Positions 48,410-59,947 of a DNA stretch of 64,000 nt are shown here, piece by piece; position 1 is the stretch's first letter, and every line of letters begins with the position of its first letter. The notes below the pieces were generated by a model that was not told where the DNA came from, did no database searches, and saw only the letters and a program-made list of their open reading frames with translations. The position numbers and the translations under genes were made by a program. This stretch comes from Neoscytalidium dimidiatum (Eukaryota; Ascomycota; Dothideomycetes; Botryosphaeriales; Botryosphaeriaceae). The stretch spans positions 2,604,001-2,668,000 of the forward strand of contig CM074703.1 in the NCBI GenBank assembly GCA_037367355.1. The letters are read 5' to 3'.

Positions 48410-50578
48410 TTAGAATCCTTGCCAGTTCTGTTGTGTCTGTTGAGGCGGTCCCTGAGACCAGCCCTGCATTCCTGGCTGTTGCCCTGCAGTGGTCTGGTGT
48501 ACGTTGAAGTGCTGAGGACTTGGGCTTGGTTGGTAAGGATTGCCTCCCATGTTCCTGTAGGCAGGGTTCATTCCACCCATCATGGAGTAGCCCATTGGAC
48601 CTCCATGCATCGACCCACTGCTTTGAGAGTGATGCATTTGAGAAGGTGCGTGTAAAGGAGACGGTTGCGGGTGAGGCGACTGCTGCTGGCCAAATTGCTG
48701 CATGTTATGATGCTGCTGCGACAAGGGTGATGGTTGTGGTTGTGGTGGAGGCCACATCTGGTTCTGCGGATAGCCGTACGGGCTAGGCTGGCTCGGGCCG
48801 CCTGCTGGGCCCATGTTCATGCTTGGCGAGCGGTGTTGCAGGTGTGGAGGCTGATGCATTGGACGCATCGGCGTCTGAACCATAGTATTTGGTGCGTGCG
48901 AGGCCTGTGAATAAGGTTGCTGAGGCGTCATCATCTGCGATGGTCCTTGCTGGGCGTGTGCCGGCATGTTTTGTTGCTGTCCAGCTAACATCCCTGCGTT
49001 GGTGTTCGGCCTTGGTGAAGGGAGACCCTGCTGGGTTGTCTGAACGCCCTCACCCTCGACCGTCGGCTGGCGTTGATGGTTCGCAAGAACTGGCTCATGC
49101 GGCCGCTTCCAATACTCGTCCATGTAATTGCTGCGAACTGTCCGCTGTCCACCGAGGCTCTTGTTGTACTCCGCAGCGTGCGCTGCTTGGTTCAGAATCT
49201 CTGCGGCCGTACTTGGCGCCATCCGACCTTCGTAGGCGGGTCCAGAGATCTCGTGCCTTGGCCGTTGAAGGCCACCGAAGTCCCTTGCGTGCAGTTCATC
49301 CGCAGGAGCGAGGTTGATCATAGGCAAAGGTCCCAAAGTACCTGGGCTGACACCTGGCGGAACATCCAGCTGGCCTGGGCCGTTGCTGTAAATGATTTCT
49401 CCGTGCGGCAACGCTGTCAAAGCATGGCTGTTCGCCTCGGCCGCGGCGGCTTCTCTCTGTCTGGCCGCACCCGGTCGTTTCTCGCCTGCAGGATCGTCTT
49501 CAGTGAAGCCTTGCTTTCTGGCCTTACTCTCCCAGTAATCGTCCCTCACGCGTCTGCCGTTGACAATGAGTCTACTGCCAAATTGGCGAAACATGGACCT
49601 GGCAGTTACAATGGCTATTTGCCTGGAGCGATAAGAATACGGTAGGATCTCTTGATGGATAAGATCGTCCTTTTCGGCCTGGGTGGCGATGATTTTGTAC
49701 AGTGACCTGTTCTTGTTGAAGAGTAGATATGAGTCGCGGTAACCTAAAACTCGAGCGCATTCCGTGGCAAGCATGAACAGCTTGTCGCCTCTATTCGGAA
49801 CGAAGAATGTGCGGCATCGGTATTCTCTGCCGTCTAACGGATGTCCGGTGGGAGTGACCTTCTTCTCTCCGGCCTCGTCGAACTCACGTGGTATGTACTC
49901 ATCGCCTTCGGGGTTAAGCTGGTCGGTCGTGTGGTCTCTAACTGTCGGCAGTGCCTTTAGTACCGTGCTTTTCGTGGGAGTGGACTTCGGGGGTGATGAT
50001 TGAGGTGGTGATGTTTGCGGCAAAGACTGGGACTTGAGCTGCGGTGTCTGAACCGGACCGGGCGCGGGATGTGCACCTTGCGGCTGCACAGAGAGAGGAC
50101 TCTCGGACACTCTTGACTTTGGCGGCCTCCCGCGTTTCCTTGGCTTGGAGTCGTCTGATGGTCGGCAAACCGTTAGCGCACTTTGGGCACCGTCCGCGCA
50201 CAATGGCAGACAACAGAAAATCGACGAACCTTCATCTCCTCGCTCAGTCGCGTACACGTCTTCCGCATGCTCCGGCGAGCGGCTTCGTTTTATGCCGCGA
50301 GGACTTGGCTGAGGGGCGATGCTGGAGGTGGAGCCTGACAACACTGCGCGAGGGAACAGGCGTTAGCAAGACAGACCTAGGTGTGGAACGCGACGGCAGG
50401 CACGGCGAGCAGTGCAGCGCGCGACGGCGGGGTGGCGACGCGGGCTTGTGAGTTTGAGTAAAAAGACGCGCCGACGCGCTCACGATGCGGGCCGCGCAAA
50501 AGGCAGGGGGGCGAAAGGGAAGTACGCACTACCTGCTGAGTTGAGAGCAGCGGGGTTTATTGTACCGGATGGATCCAT
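48410..50578 (-). CDS. Chromatin structure-remodelling complex subunit RSC7/SWP82 (NPL6)
   Basis: Subunit of the RSC/SWI-SNF class of nucleosome remodellers. Exons on the minus strand: 50578-50533, 50343-50230, 50154-48410; introns 189 and 75 bp; 634 residues. The start MDPSGTINPAALNSA splices to VLSGSTSSIAPQPSPRGIKR. An AT-hook-like KPRKRGRPPKSR follows near residue 60. The RSC7/SWP82 domain (about 155-285) shows LDGREYRCRTFFVPNRGDKL, YRDSYLLFNKNRSLYKI and SYRSRQIAIVTARSMFRQFG, followed by a DDYWE motif. The C-terminal 250 residues are Gln/Pro/Met/His-rich and probably disordered. The 75-bp intron 2 has a weak donor (GTTCGT), is a multiple of three and has no stop in frame, so it may be retained and add 25 residues. 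Alternatively it could be plain coding sequence. Confidence 0.93.
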
Positions 50579-50671
50579 TATGCTTCCTCCAATGCCACCG
50601 TTCAAGGACGCCGAGACAGGGAGATGCGAGGTGGTCGAGTACATGGACGGAGGTCGGAATCGCAATTACTT

Positions 50672-50696
50672 GGCGGCGGCGGCGGCGGCGGCGGCG
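50672..50696. repeat. (GGC)n microsatellite in the RSC7 upstream region
   Basis: About eight GGC triplets, roughly 100 bp upstream of the RSC7 start codon, so probably in its promoter or 5' leader. Confidence 0.85.
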
Positions 50697-51312
50697 TTTC
50701 AAGCGGCGCTGCGCGCGGACGTGCGCTGGAGCGAGCGCGCAGTTCAGGCGAAGTGTGGGCAGCAACAGCGTCGATGTTGCGGCGCGCTCAGACGTCGCAT
50801 TCGAGGTTGGCACTCGTCGTGGTCGGGGCTCGGTGCGCGAGAGCAGCTGAGAGGCCACTACGACACGGTGCAGGCGGACTTGGTGCGCGCTGCACGATCC
50901 CGGAGCATCGAGATATCGATCTCTCTGCTCCAACCCTGCTGGACCCACGGACCCTGAAGCTCGGGAGCGGCAAGAATGGGGAGGCGGCGGTGTGCGGGCT
51001 GCGAGGTGGTCGTTGGCTGGTCGAGGGATGCAAGGTTCGCCGAAGGAGTTTGCGAAAGTGCCACAGAGGCGAAGCGAACAGCTGCTCCGCGCGCGGGCGA
51101 TGATGCAACTGGCCTGCCAAGCCCCGTGTTAAACGTCGACGGCTGCGGCTGGGGGGAGGCGCGTCAGGACTCACACGCACGCTTGGTCGCGGGCTGCTCT
51201 GCTCGGGCGTCTGGGGGGCCTGCAGCAGTGCAGAGGGCTGAGGGGCGGGTGTGTGGGCGCGACACCTGCAGCGCGCCCGTGGCCGGCCGGGATGCTATGC
51301 CTGCCGCTGACG

Positions 51313-51352
51313 GCTGCTGCGCTGCTGGCTGCTGGCTGCTGCTGGCTGCTGG
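51313..51352. repeat. Degenerate GCTGCTG(G) tandem tract
   Basis: Repeated CTGCTGGCTG units, about 40 nt, in the GC-rich spacer. Confidence 0.75.
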
Positions 51353-51737
51353 CGGAGGCCAGGCGGAGCAATCTCCGAGGCTTGCGGGGCGGGAGGGCGC
51401 CGGTGCGCGCGCTGGCCGAGGGCGGCGAGAGCTCTGCGAGTCGGGATTGCTGGAGGGCGCTGGGCAGGTCGAGCTGGGGGGGCTCTGGCGCACTCAAATG
51501 GTGCTGCTGTTGGCGGCTCTCGTGCGCGGCGGCACCACGGGTGCGGGAGCGACAGTGGCAGCGAGCTTGGCCGCGAGGCAATATGTAGCCAGCATCCGCC
51601 TGCCTGCGCTGCGGCTAATGGCGCGACGAGGACGCCTTGCTGAAGAGCGAACCGCCGGCGCCGCGGGCCCTGGTGCGGGAAGTGCGGCGGCCGGCTCCAG
51701 AGCTGCGTCGCAAGGGCGGGCGCGCGGGCGGGCGCGT

Positions 51738-51789
51738 AGCTGGGGTGCTAGGGTGCTAGGGTGCTAGGGTGCTGGGGTGCTGGGATGCT
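51738..51789. repeat. 8-bp minisatellite, GGTGCTAG/GGTGCTGG
   Basis: About six tandem octamers: three GGTGCTAG, then GGTGCTGG, GGTGCTGG and GATGCTGG, directly after a GCGGGC-repeat tract. The gradual change of the unit along the array is typical of slippage. Confidence 0.85.
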
Positions 51790-52000
51790 GGGCTGGTGCT
51801 GGAGCTGCTGGGGTTTGCGGCGCTGGGATGCCAGGTGCGGCGTGAGCGTCTGCGGGCGTTCCGACAGCACGCGGAGACGGCCCAAACGGCGTGGGCGGGC
51901 GGAAGCAAGCGAGCAGCGCCCGTGATCTCTGTCGGGGGTTGGGGGCCAAGCGCAGCGCCTCGTTCCAGTCCCAGGCTGGGGGGCCTCCAGGCGCTGGACA

Positions 52001-52029
52001 GTGGGCAATGGGCAGTGGGCAGTGGGCAG
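52001..52029. repeat. (GGGCAGT)n tandem repeat
   Basis: About four heptamers (one GGGCAAT and three GGGCAGT-like units). Confidence 0.8.
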
Positions 52030-52300
52030 CGTGCGTCGGCGCGAGGGTGTGTCGAGCCGACGCGGGCAGCAGGGCGGGTGTGCGAGTGCTTAAGTGGAAT
52101 CCGCGCGCTCAGCTGCCCGGGGAATGCAGCGGGCAGGCCGCAGGATTCGTCAAGAGCGCGACGCCAGATGACCTGCAGCGCGGTATGATGGGCGAGGCTG
52201 CAGGCGCGCCGGCCAGCCGTATCGGAATCGCTGCGCTCGCCAGCGCCTGCGCCAAGAGCGCGTCCTTTGCCATCGCGCATGCGAGCAGACGGGGCAGCAG

Positions 52301-52354
52301 CATGGGGGCATGGAGGCATAGAGGGCATGGGGGCATCCGCGGGCATGGGGGGGC
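52301..52354. repeat. Degenerate GGGGGCATG minisatellite
   Basis: Five to six imperfect units around GGGCATG with variable spacers, very G-rich on the plus strand, with several runs of four to seven G. Confidence 0.75.
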
Positions 52355-52864
52355 GTGCAGGTGCAGCATCAATGGCGTCGGCGCACTGAGGGGTTCAGCG
52401 CCGGCATCAAATCACAGGCCCGCAGGCCCAGAGGATTCACGCTTTGGGTTTGTTCGGCCTCGCTATCGTCCGACCAGGCCTGATGCTCCGCTGGACGCGC
52501 CCAAAGCAGCACAGCGGCCGTCCGCGCCTGCTCAGCCTGGCCGCCGGAGCGCGGCGTGGGCGTCGTTTGTCAGCGCCGCGGCCATGCTAGAAGCAAGCCA
52601 TGCAGCCATGCCAGAGCATGGATCGGTGCTTGACAAGAGAGATCGGCTGCCTTCACGCGGGCGCGTGCAAACTGCACGGCGCTGATCTACCGTCCGCGGC
52701 CGGCGTGCGAGTCGTGCTGCGATCTTGCATCTGCTCCCGCCCGCAGCCAAGCCACACACAAGCCATCTCCGCCACCCTGAGCCCGCGGGCGGCGCTGCGC
52801 CAGTGCTCTGCTCTGCTTTGCTCTGCTCCGTGGTGGCCCTTGCACCTGCTCTTGTTCTTTGCTC

Positions 52865-52887
52865 TGCTGCTGCTGCTGCTGCTGCTC
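52865..52887. repeat. (TGC)n microsatellite
   Basis: About seven TGC/GCT triplets in the GC-rich spacer. Confidence 0.8.
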
Positions 52888-55757
52888 CTGTGCGCGCGGG
52901 CCTGGCGCCGGATGCCTGCTGCTCCTCGTTGGGCCCGCGCATTCTGGAGAATTGCGGTCAGCGGCGCCCGCGCCCAGGGCGGCGGGGCGTGGAGTCTGCC
53001 TTGCATATTGTGAGGTCGAGGTTGGGATGTTCAAAGAGCAGAGCACGCACGCTAGGAGGCCGGCCGGCCAGGCAAAAAGAGGCGGCCCAAGCTTGTGTGA
53101 CGCCGAGGGGAGGTGGGAGTCATCTGGCCAAAGCCGGCAAGGACCCTGCATTAGACACCGAGCAGCTCCACCCGTCCTTGTGACGCCTTCGAGCGGGCCA
53201 TAAATGGAGTTTATGGTCATTCTGATAAGAGGCATACGAGCAGTAGCACCCCCCGGCGTGCCCGCTTCTTCATGCTCCTCATGCGTTCTCCGCCAGGCCT
53301 CGCCGCCCGCCAGCTACATGGCCCTGGAGGAGCGTGCTCGAAACGCCGACGCTGGCGCCGCCGCGTGCATGAGCAGCAGCCTGAGCATGGGCAGACACGG
53401 CCAGAGTCAATCATCCAATTGCGCTAAGTCGAGCTGCGTCCATGTGACCTGCGCGTTGCCAGCCTGTCGGGTATCCGGCCGTCGGTGGCAGTTGCAGCAA
53501 GCCGCGACTGAACACCGCCGTCGAGGAGAGAGAGAGAGGCAAACGTCATTACGAGTATGGCGCTGGAAGGCCGTCCCGAGCTCCTTTCTAGACCCGTATG
53601 CACACGGCCGGGTCCAGCATACCTCATCCTACCGAGAACCCGGAATGCTGGGGAGCGCTGCTTGCACAGAAACCGCTCCCTCGTGAAGCCTGCCCCCCTT
53701 GGCCCACTCATCGTCGAGCCGTCTGTCAAGCTCTCGGGTGTCTCAGGGCGCCTGCCTGGGCGTCGCACAAATTGGGCGGTGTGTTTGCAGCCTTTGACCG
53801 CCGTGGCCCTCGACGTGCAGTAGCTGCAGCCGCTGCGCAGGGAATACCACCACCAGCCTTGCTCCGGCCCTTGCCCAACAGCTGCACCGCCCTCTCTGCA
53901 CGCGTATCGCGAGACGCTGAGTCCCCGGATGTTTGAGCAGATGCCTGGGCAGATCTTCGTCTCGCCCGGTTGCACTTCTGCAAGCACTTCGTCTGTCAGG
54001 CCCACGCTTGCTATAGGACATTTTTCCACCAAAAGGAAAACAACAGCTGTAGCACTGAAACTTGCCTACCTTGGCATCTGGGATGTAACACCGCCCAAAG
54101 ATGAGACTGAGCAAAGCATATAGGCCCACCATCCTCTAGCGCCGTGCCAGCGGCAGTGCCTTGCAAGTGCTCTCTAGTCGCGGGTGCCCTGCATACTAAG
54201 TCAGCAGCACCGCCGTCAGTGACCTAGGTCCGCGTCGCCCGCCGCACGATCCGATTAGTCTTGCAAGCAGCTGCGCCCGTTGCGAGACCAGGTGCTCTGA
54301 AAGGCCGCTGCAGGCGTCGGCAGAGTGGCGGGCCACCGGAGAGGGATCTCGGTGGAGATCTCAATCGGGCAGGCTCAGACATGTGTGCGACTAAGGTTGC
54401 ACCAAAGCTCTGACCACAGCCAATAGCAACCTTCGCCCATGACGAGGGTATAAACGCGTGTCAAGAGTTGCTGGACGATCGCGAGTACCAAGAAGTGTCA
54501 CCGCCTCATATCGCGCCGGAAGTCAAAGGCGACGGTGGGTCCGGAGCGGGCACTACGCTCGTATGATGGTTGAGTCAGGAATATCTGCGGAATCAACTTG
54601 GCCCGGGCGGATCGCCACTGTCGCTAGAAGATATGCTCATGACGATGGAAGATCCTGGACACCCGCGGGACGAGGTTACACTTGGGTGCGGCCCGAAACC
54701 GCGCCATTAGGACCGTATGCCCGATGCACGATGTCGGTCAGTGTGGGGATAGGTATGCGTGTTGACCTTCTGATTGATAAATTTTACTTCGAAAGTTGCG
54801 GATACGGTAGCGTCTGTATAGTATAGTTGGCGAGTCCCAATATAATGGAAGACCGGTCACAGCTCTGCGATAGGATCGTACGGTGTCCTCTAATGGCGGG
54901 ATGCCGATCCGGCCTACAGGTCTGTCTTACGTCCATCGACGGTGCCTGTCATGGTGCGCAACCTCACCAACGCGCTCTAGAACTTGGCGAGGCAGCTGCG
55001 CCGTCCAGACCAGAGGAATGGGAGCGTAGTGTTACCGCGGCCGTTGATCTTACCTGCGGTCGGCTGCATGCATCAACGTTGAGAGGTGATTGCTCACAGT
55101 GGACTGTGGGGCCAAAGCCAGACTGTCCAAGACATTGCGCCTCGCCCCAATGGGGCAGTCATGGTCAGGTGCAGTCTTGCTTCATTGGGCCTGTTAGCAG
55201 CAATTTCAAGATGCGATGAAAAATGGCGAACGTTACACTCGTATGATTGATCGTCGTGCATGTGTATGACGTACGCTGCAGCTGTCGAAACGCCAGGCGG
55301 CGTTTTGCATAGCATGCCAATTGATGCGTGGAGAGCACTGTATCACCCTCAGCTGTTTGACTAGGATTGTTTGCAGAGCGATGCAACGCGTGGCCCTGCC
55401 ATGGGGAGTCGAGACAATCGTCTGGACGTAAACGTGCAAATGGAGTTGGAAACGCACACTCCCAGGCAACAGGTTGCTGCGAACCCACATGCACACTTAC
55501 GCCAGCTGTCACCATACTTTTGGCGTTAGCTACGCACTCATACAGGCAGTAACAAGCAGGAGTTGATCAGCACTGAGAAATGAAAGTTGCTGGCTGGAGA
55601 ACCAGAGGTGATTCTTAGCAGACCGGATTCCGCACGTGTATAAGGTATCTATGCTTACAATGACCGCCGCTGCCTAGCAGCAGCCCTACGAATGTTCAGC
55701 CCCCGAACGCCGATTATGCCTCTGAGAACTTTATAGTCCGAAAGATAATGAAATGGC

Positions 55758-56531
55758 CTATCTTCTCGGGCCAGTAGGGAGACCACCGAGACCCGGAACG
55801 CCGCTGTAGCGCTCCTCACGCTCTGTCTTAAAGAGAATCTGGACCCAGAATTCTTTCTGATCTTCGTCGTACCAAGTCCAGTAGCGATTCTCCCGACGGT
55901 CAATCTCCCGGGCCTGTAACTTGAAGCCGCAGGTCTCATAAGGTTCAGCAGCGACTAAGAGGTACTGGTAATTCTTGTCGGGCTCTTCGACCTTTTGCTC
56001 GAAGGCGCTCATGAAGCGGACACGGGGAACGACGTTAGGGCTGATCTCCGGGTATTGTAGCTGGAAAAGTAGGCCATGTTGACGAGTGAGCGGGTCGCGA
56101 ATCTTCGTGATTTTGTATCCGGGACGACCGATCTTCACAACGTTCTTCTTCACCTGGACGCCACTGGCACCCATTCCGGGCATGAGCTGGTCCTTGTCCT
56201 TGCCCTCCTTTTGCTCGCGCGCGGCACGGCGGGCGAGATTGGTCTGATGCTTGCGACCCTGGGTGTGAGCGAGGTAGGAGCCATCGTTTTGATGAACAGT
56301 CAAGCAGAGGCGACACTCGAAGCTGCCGACGTGGTTCTTGAAGAAGTAGGGGTCCTTATCCAGGTCGATCGTCTCGAGCGCAAGCTTGCGGAGACGCTCA
56401 CGGCGGTCGGCATTGGTGGCTGATGAGGAGGCGACACCTCCGCCGCCGAACTTGGAGCCAGCGCGATTCTACAGAGGCGTCAATATGATGAGCTTGAAGG
56501 AACAGATTTTGTGTCTTGCCTGGTAGTCCAT
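55758..56531 (-). CDS. Splicing factor 3A subunit 2 (SF3A2/PRP11)
   Basis: Component of the SF3a complex of the U2 snRNP, needed for branch-site recognition in the nucleus. Exon 1 is only 12 nt (56531-56520, coding MDYQ). Exon 2 is 56468-55758, beginning NRAGSKFGGGGVASSSATNA; total 240 residues. The 51-bp intron starts with GC (CAG/GCAAGA) and ends in GTAG, a GC-AG intron. No GT donor nearby would join MDYQ to NRAGSKFGGGGVAS, the family N-terminus. The C2H2 matrin-type zinc finger is FECRLCLTVHQNDGSYLAHT followed by QGRKH. Then come TNLARRAAREQKEG and the core RVRFMSAFEQKVEEPDKNYQ, ending with WYDEDQKEFWVQILFK. It lacks the long proline-rich tail of the animal protein, as other fungal forms do. 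Confidence 0.95.
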
Positions 56532-56885
56532 GACTGTATCTCTTGGTGACAACCGGAGCAGTGAGCAGGGCGCTTAAGGCACGCGAAGAAATGTGTGATG
56601 GGCCAGGTGCGTCGCTGGAGCGGGTGGCGCGTTGTCGAAGTGATGGAGCGTCTGATAACGTTGATGCGGCGAACCAAAAGTGACGCCCCAGAGCTCGCGT
56701 CGGCAGAGTTGGTTGGTCCGTGCAAAGGCCTTGGCGCGCAAACACATGCAAACGCTCTTCGCGTTCGCCGTTCCAGAAAAGTTCAGCCACACTTTCTAGC
56801 AACCACATCTGCCCAAATCTGTGCCATAGCCGGGCTCACCGTCTGTGCTACTCTCTCTTCAAGGCCCGCGACTTCACTTGGCGTC
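56532..56885. promoter_or_regulatory. Bidirectional promoter of SF3A2 and DIS3
   Basis: A 354-bp spacer separates the divergent start codons of two RNA-processing genes. No TATA box is seen. Open frames that cross it in both directions have no conserved sequence and are taken as leader. Confidence 0.55.
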
Positions 56886-59800
56886 ATGACGAGCCTCAAG
56901 AGGTCTTTTGCGGCCGACCCAGCGGCACCGAACCTAGCAAGCAAGGTCTTCGTGCGGTCTACCAGAAGCGGCAAGGTTCAGAAGATCGTGAGAGAGCTCT
57001 ACTTACGGCAAGACATCCCATGCTCGTCAAAGCTTTGCTCAGCATGTCTGGATTCTGCTCCTACTGACTACAGCGGCAAGGGTACGCGCACAACGACCTC
57101 ACCCTTCCCTTGCCGATGCTGATAATTCTGCAGTACCACCATTTGTGCTTTCAGAAAAGCCAGCCGGGACTAAGGCGTTCCCAAATGGCCACTACCTCAT
57201 TCCAGACACCAATGCATTTCTGACCGGAATGGACCTCTTTGAGGTCGAGACAGCGTTCCACGACGTCATTGTTCTGCAGACTGTTTTAGAAGAAGTCAAG
57301 AACCAGTCTGCTCCCCTCTACAACCGCCTTATCAGCTTGACCAAGAACGCAGACAAGCATTTCTATGTCTTCTTCAACGAATTCAGATTAGAAACGTACG
57401 TCACCCGGAACGAGGGTGAGACCATTAACGACCGGAATGACCGAGCCGTGAGGGAAGCCGTGAAGTGGTACGGCTACCACCTTCAGGAAGCCGTGAAATC
57501 CCAAAAGGGCGCGGAAAAGTGCCCAGTTATCGTCATGCTCAGTGATGACAGAGAGAATCTCCGCAAGGCAAAGGCCGATGGTCTTCAAGCCCTATCGTTA
57601 TCCGATTACGTCGCTGGTCTCCCTAATGCGGAACAGCTGCTGGATATGGTGGCTGAAGGCCAAGAGCAGCGGGATAGCAAGGCATCCCAGGGCCAATTCT
57701 TCTACCCTGAGGTATGTGACATCATGGAAGCTCTGATCTTGTTTAACCTCTCTATAGTACTACTCTTTCTCGAAATTGAGGACCGGCGTGCAAAATGGAA
57801 CATTGCATCAGGGTATCTTTAATGTCTCGCCATATAACTATCTTGAAGGTTCAGTGAAAGTACCCGCTTTCGAGAAAGCACTGCTCGTTCTTGGTAGGGA
57901 GAACAGTAACCGTGCCGTCTCCGGGGACTTGGTTGCGGTGGAGGTCTTGCCGAAAGATCAGTGGAAAGCCCCATCCTCGAAAATCATCGAAGAAGAGACT
58001 TTGAACAAGAACGAAAATGCCGACGTAGAAGAGGGCGAAGCTGTGATCACGGAGAAGGAACGCCGTGCCCTACAGGAAGAGGTGAAAAGAGTGCAGGGAA
58101 AGAGCATCGAAGGTCGACCACAGCCGACTGCCCGCGTCGTGGGCATCGGCAAAAGGAACTGGAGGCAGTATGTTGGTCATGTCGACCGCGATTCTGTCAA
58201 ATCTACAGCGAAGCAGAGCCGTACCCAACAAACCGTCTTCCTCATTCCTATGGACAAACGCATTCCGAAGATCAGGGTCCGGACACGACAAGCGGGCGAG
58301 ATGCTTGGCAAGCGTGTTCTTGTCACGATTGATGCTTGGGACAGAGATTCAAGATACCCAGTGGGACATTTCGTCAGGTCCCTTGGCGAACTCGAATCTA
58401 AGGGTGCAGAAACCGAAGCATTACTACTGGAATATGATGTCCAGTATAGGCCTTTCCCCAAGACGGTCCTCGATTGTCTCCCACCTGAGGGCCATGACTG
58501 GCGTGTACCCGCAAGCACCGACGACCCTGGCTGGAAAGGTCGACGCGATCTCAGGGATTTGCTGGTCTGCAGTATCGACCCTCCCGGTTGTGTTGACATT
58601 GACGACGCACTTCACGCGCATCCCTTACCGAACGGAAACTTCCACGTCGGCGTGCACATCGCGGACGTTTCTCACTTCGTCAAGCCGAATAATGAAATGG
58701 ACAAGGAGGCCAGCATGAGGGGCACGACTGTGTACCTGGTGGATAAGCGTATTGACATGCTTCCCATGCTTCTCGGAACTGATCTCTGTTCGCTGAAGCC
58801 ATACGTTGAGCGCTACGCTTTCTCAGTTCTCTGGGAGATCACTCCTGATGCTGACATTGTATCGGCTGATTTCACAAAGTCTGTCATCCGTTCGCGGGAA
58901 GCCTTCAGCTACGAGCAAGCTCAACTCCGCATTGATGACCAGTCACAGCAGGATGAGTTGACTCAGGGAATGCGAACGCTCTTGATGCTCTCCAAGAAGC
59001 TACGCCAAAAGCGTTATGATGCAGGCGCACTCAATCTTGCGAGCCCTGAGGTCAAAGTCCAGACAGAATCGGAGACCTCGGATCCGGTTGATGTGCAGAC
59101 AAAGCGCCTTTTGGACACCAATTCACTTGTGGAAGAGTTCATGTTGCTCGCCAATATTACCGTCGCCAGGAAGAACTACGAGGCGTTCCCGCAGACGGCG
59201 CTCCTGCGTCGCCACGCGGCTCCGCCAAAGAACAACTTTGAGGAACTGGCAAACCAACTCAAAGTGAAGAAGAACATGGAGCTGCGTGTTGAGAGTTCAA
59301 AGGCACTCGCGGATTCGCTGGACACTTGCGTTGACCCGAACGAACCGTTTTTCAATACCCTTGTGCGTATCATGGCCACAAGATGCATGATGTCGGCAGA
59401 ATACTTTTGCGCTGGTACACAGGCTTACCCAGAGTTTCGTCACTACGGACTTGCAAGTGAGATCTACACTCACTTCACCAGTCCTATTCGTCGCTATGCG
59501 GATTTGGAAGCACACAGACAACTGGCTGCGGCAATTGAATACGAGCCTCTTCACCCTAGCCTCCACAGCAAGGCGAAACTTGAGGGAATCTGCAAGAACA
59601 TCAACGTGCGTCACCGCAATGCGCAATTCGCCGGACGAGCTAGTATTGAGTACTACGTGGGACAAGCGCTGAAGGGCCGTGTTATCGATGAGGAAGGCTT
59701 CGTCATGAGGATCTTCTCCAACGGCGTTGTCGTATTTGTGCCAAGGTTCGGCATCGAAAGCCTGATTAGACTGCGTGACCTTGCGACGCCAGAGCCCAAC

Positions 59801-59947
59801 GCCGAGTTCGACGCCGAGAATTACGTTCTCACTGTGTCGGGCAGCAGGAACGTCAAGCTGGAATTGTTCCAAAAAGTCATGGTTAGGATCAGCGATGAGC
59901 AGGAGGAGAGCACAGGCAAGCGCAAGATCAAGCTTGACCTCCTCTAA
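56886..59947 (+). CDS. DIS3: Exosome catalytic subunit DIS3/RRP44
   Basis: Only catalytic subunit of the core exosome, with a 3'-5' exonuclease (RNB) and an endonuclease (PIN) active site; acts in nucleus and cytoplasm. Exons 56886-57081, 57134-57711 and 57758-59947, with introns of 52 and 46 bp, give 987 residues. Near the N-terminus the CR3 motif is seen as [12 protein letters not shown]. The PIN domain begins [19 protein letters not shown], with the metal-binding Asp near residue 90. Two cold-shock regions follow. The RNB signature is [13 protein letters not shown] with Asp near 532, 538, 540 and 541, then [32 protein letters not shown] and a C-terminal S1 domain ([20 protein letters not shown]). 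All catalytic residues are present, so it should be active in both modes. The ATG at 56886 ([11 protein letters not shown]) fits the family; the frame is open upstream but not conserved. Confidence 0.96.

Larger units (their letters stand above)
50579..55757. other. GC-rich spacer upstream of RSC7, with minisatellites
   Basis: About 5.2 kb. The left end is the RSC7 promoter and leader, with a GGC array at 50672. 50.7-53.2 kb is extremely GC-rich with tandem repeats at 51313, 51738, 52001, 52301 and 52865. 53.2-55.7 kb is of ordinary composition. Overlapping open frames on both strands (up to about 260 codons) are Ala/Arg/Gly/Pro-rich and give no domain. The right end holds the SF3A2 3' UTR. 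Confidence 0.6.

Noticed and set aside
50976..52685. 263- and 264-codon plus-strand frames in the spacer upstream of RSC7
   Set aside because: Overlapping frames of similar size occur on the other strand, composition is Ala/Gly/Arg, and minisatellites fill the area.
54805..54880. tRNA-like A box (TAGTATAGTTGG) resembling tRNA-Asp
   Set aside because: No matching B box (GGTTCRANNCC), no closing acceptor stem, and no anticodon arm could be paired.
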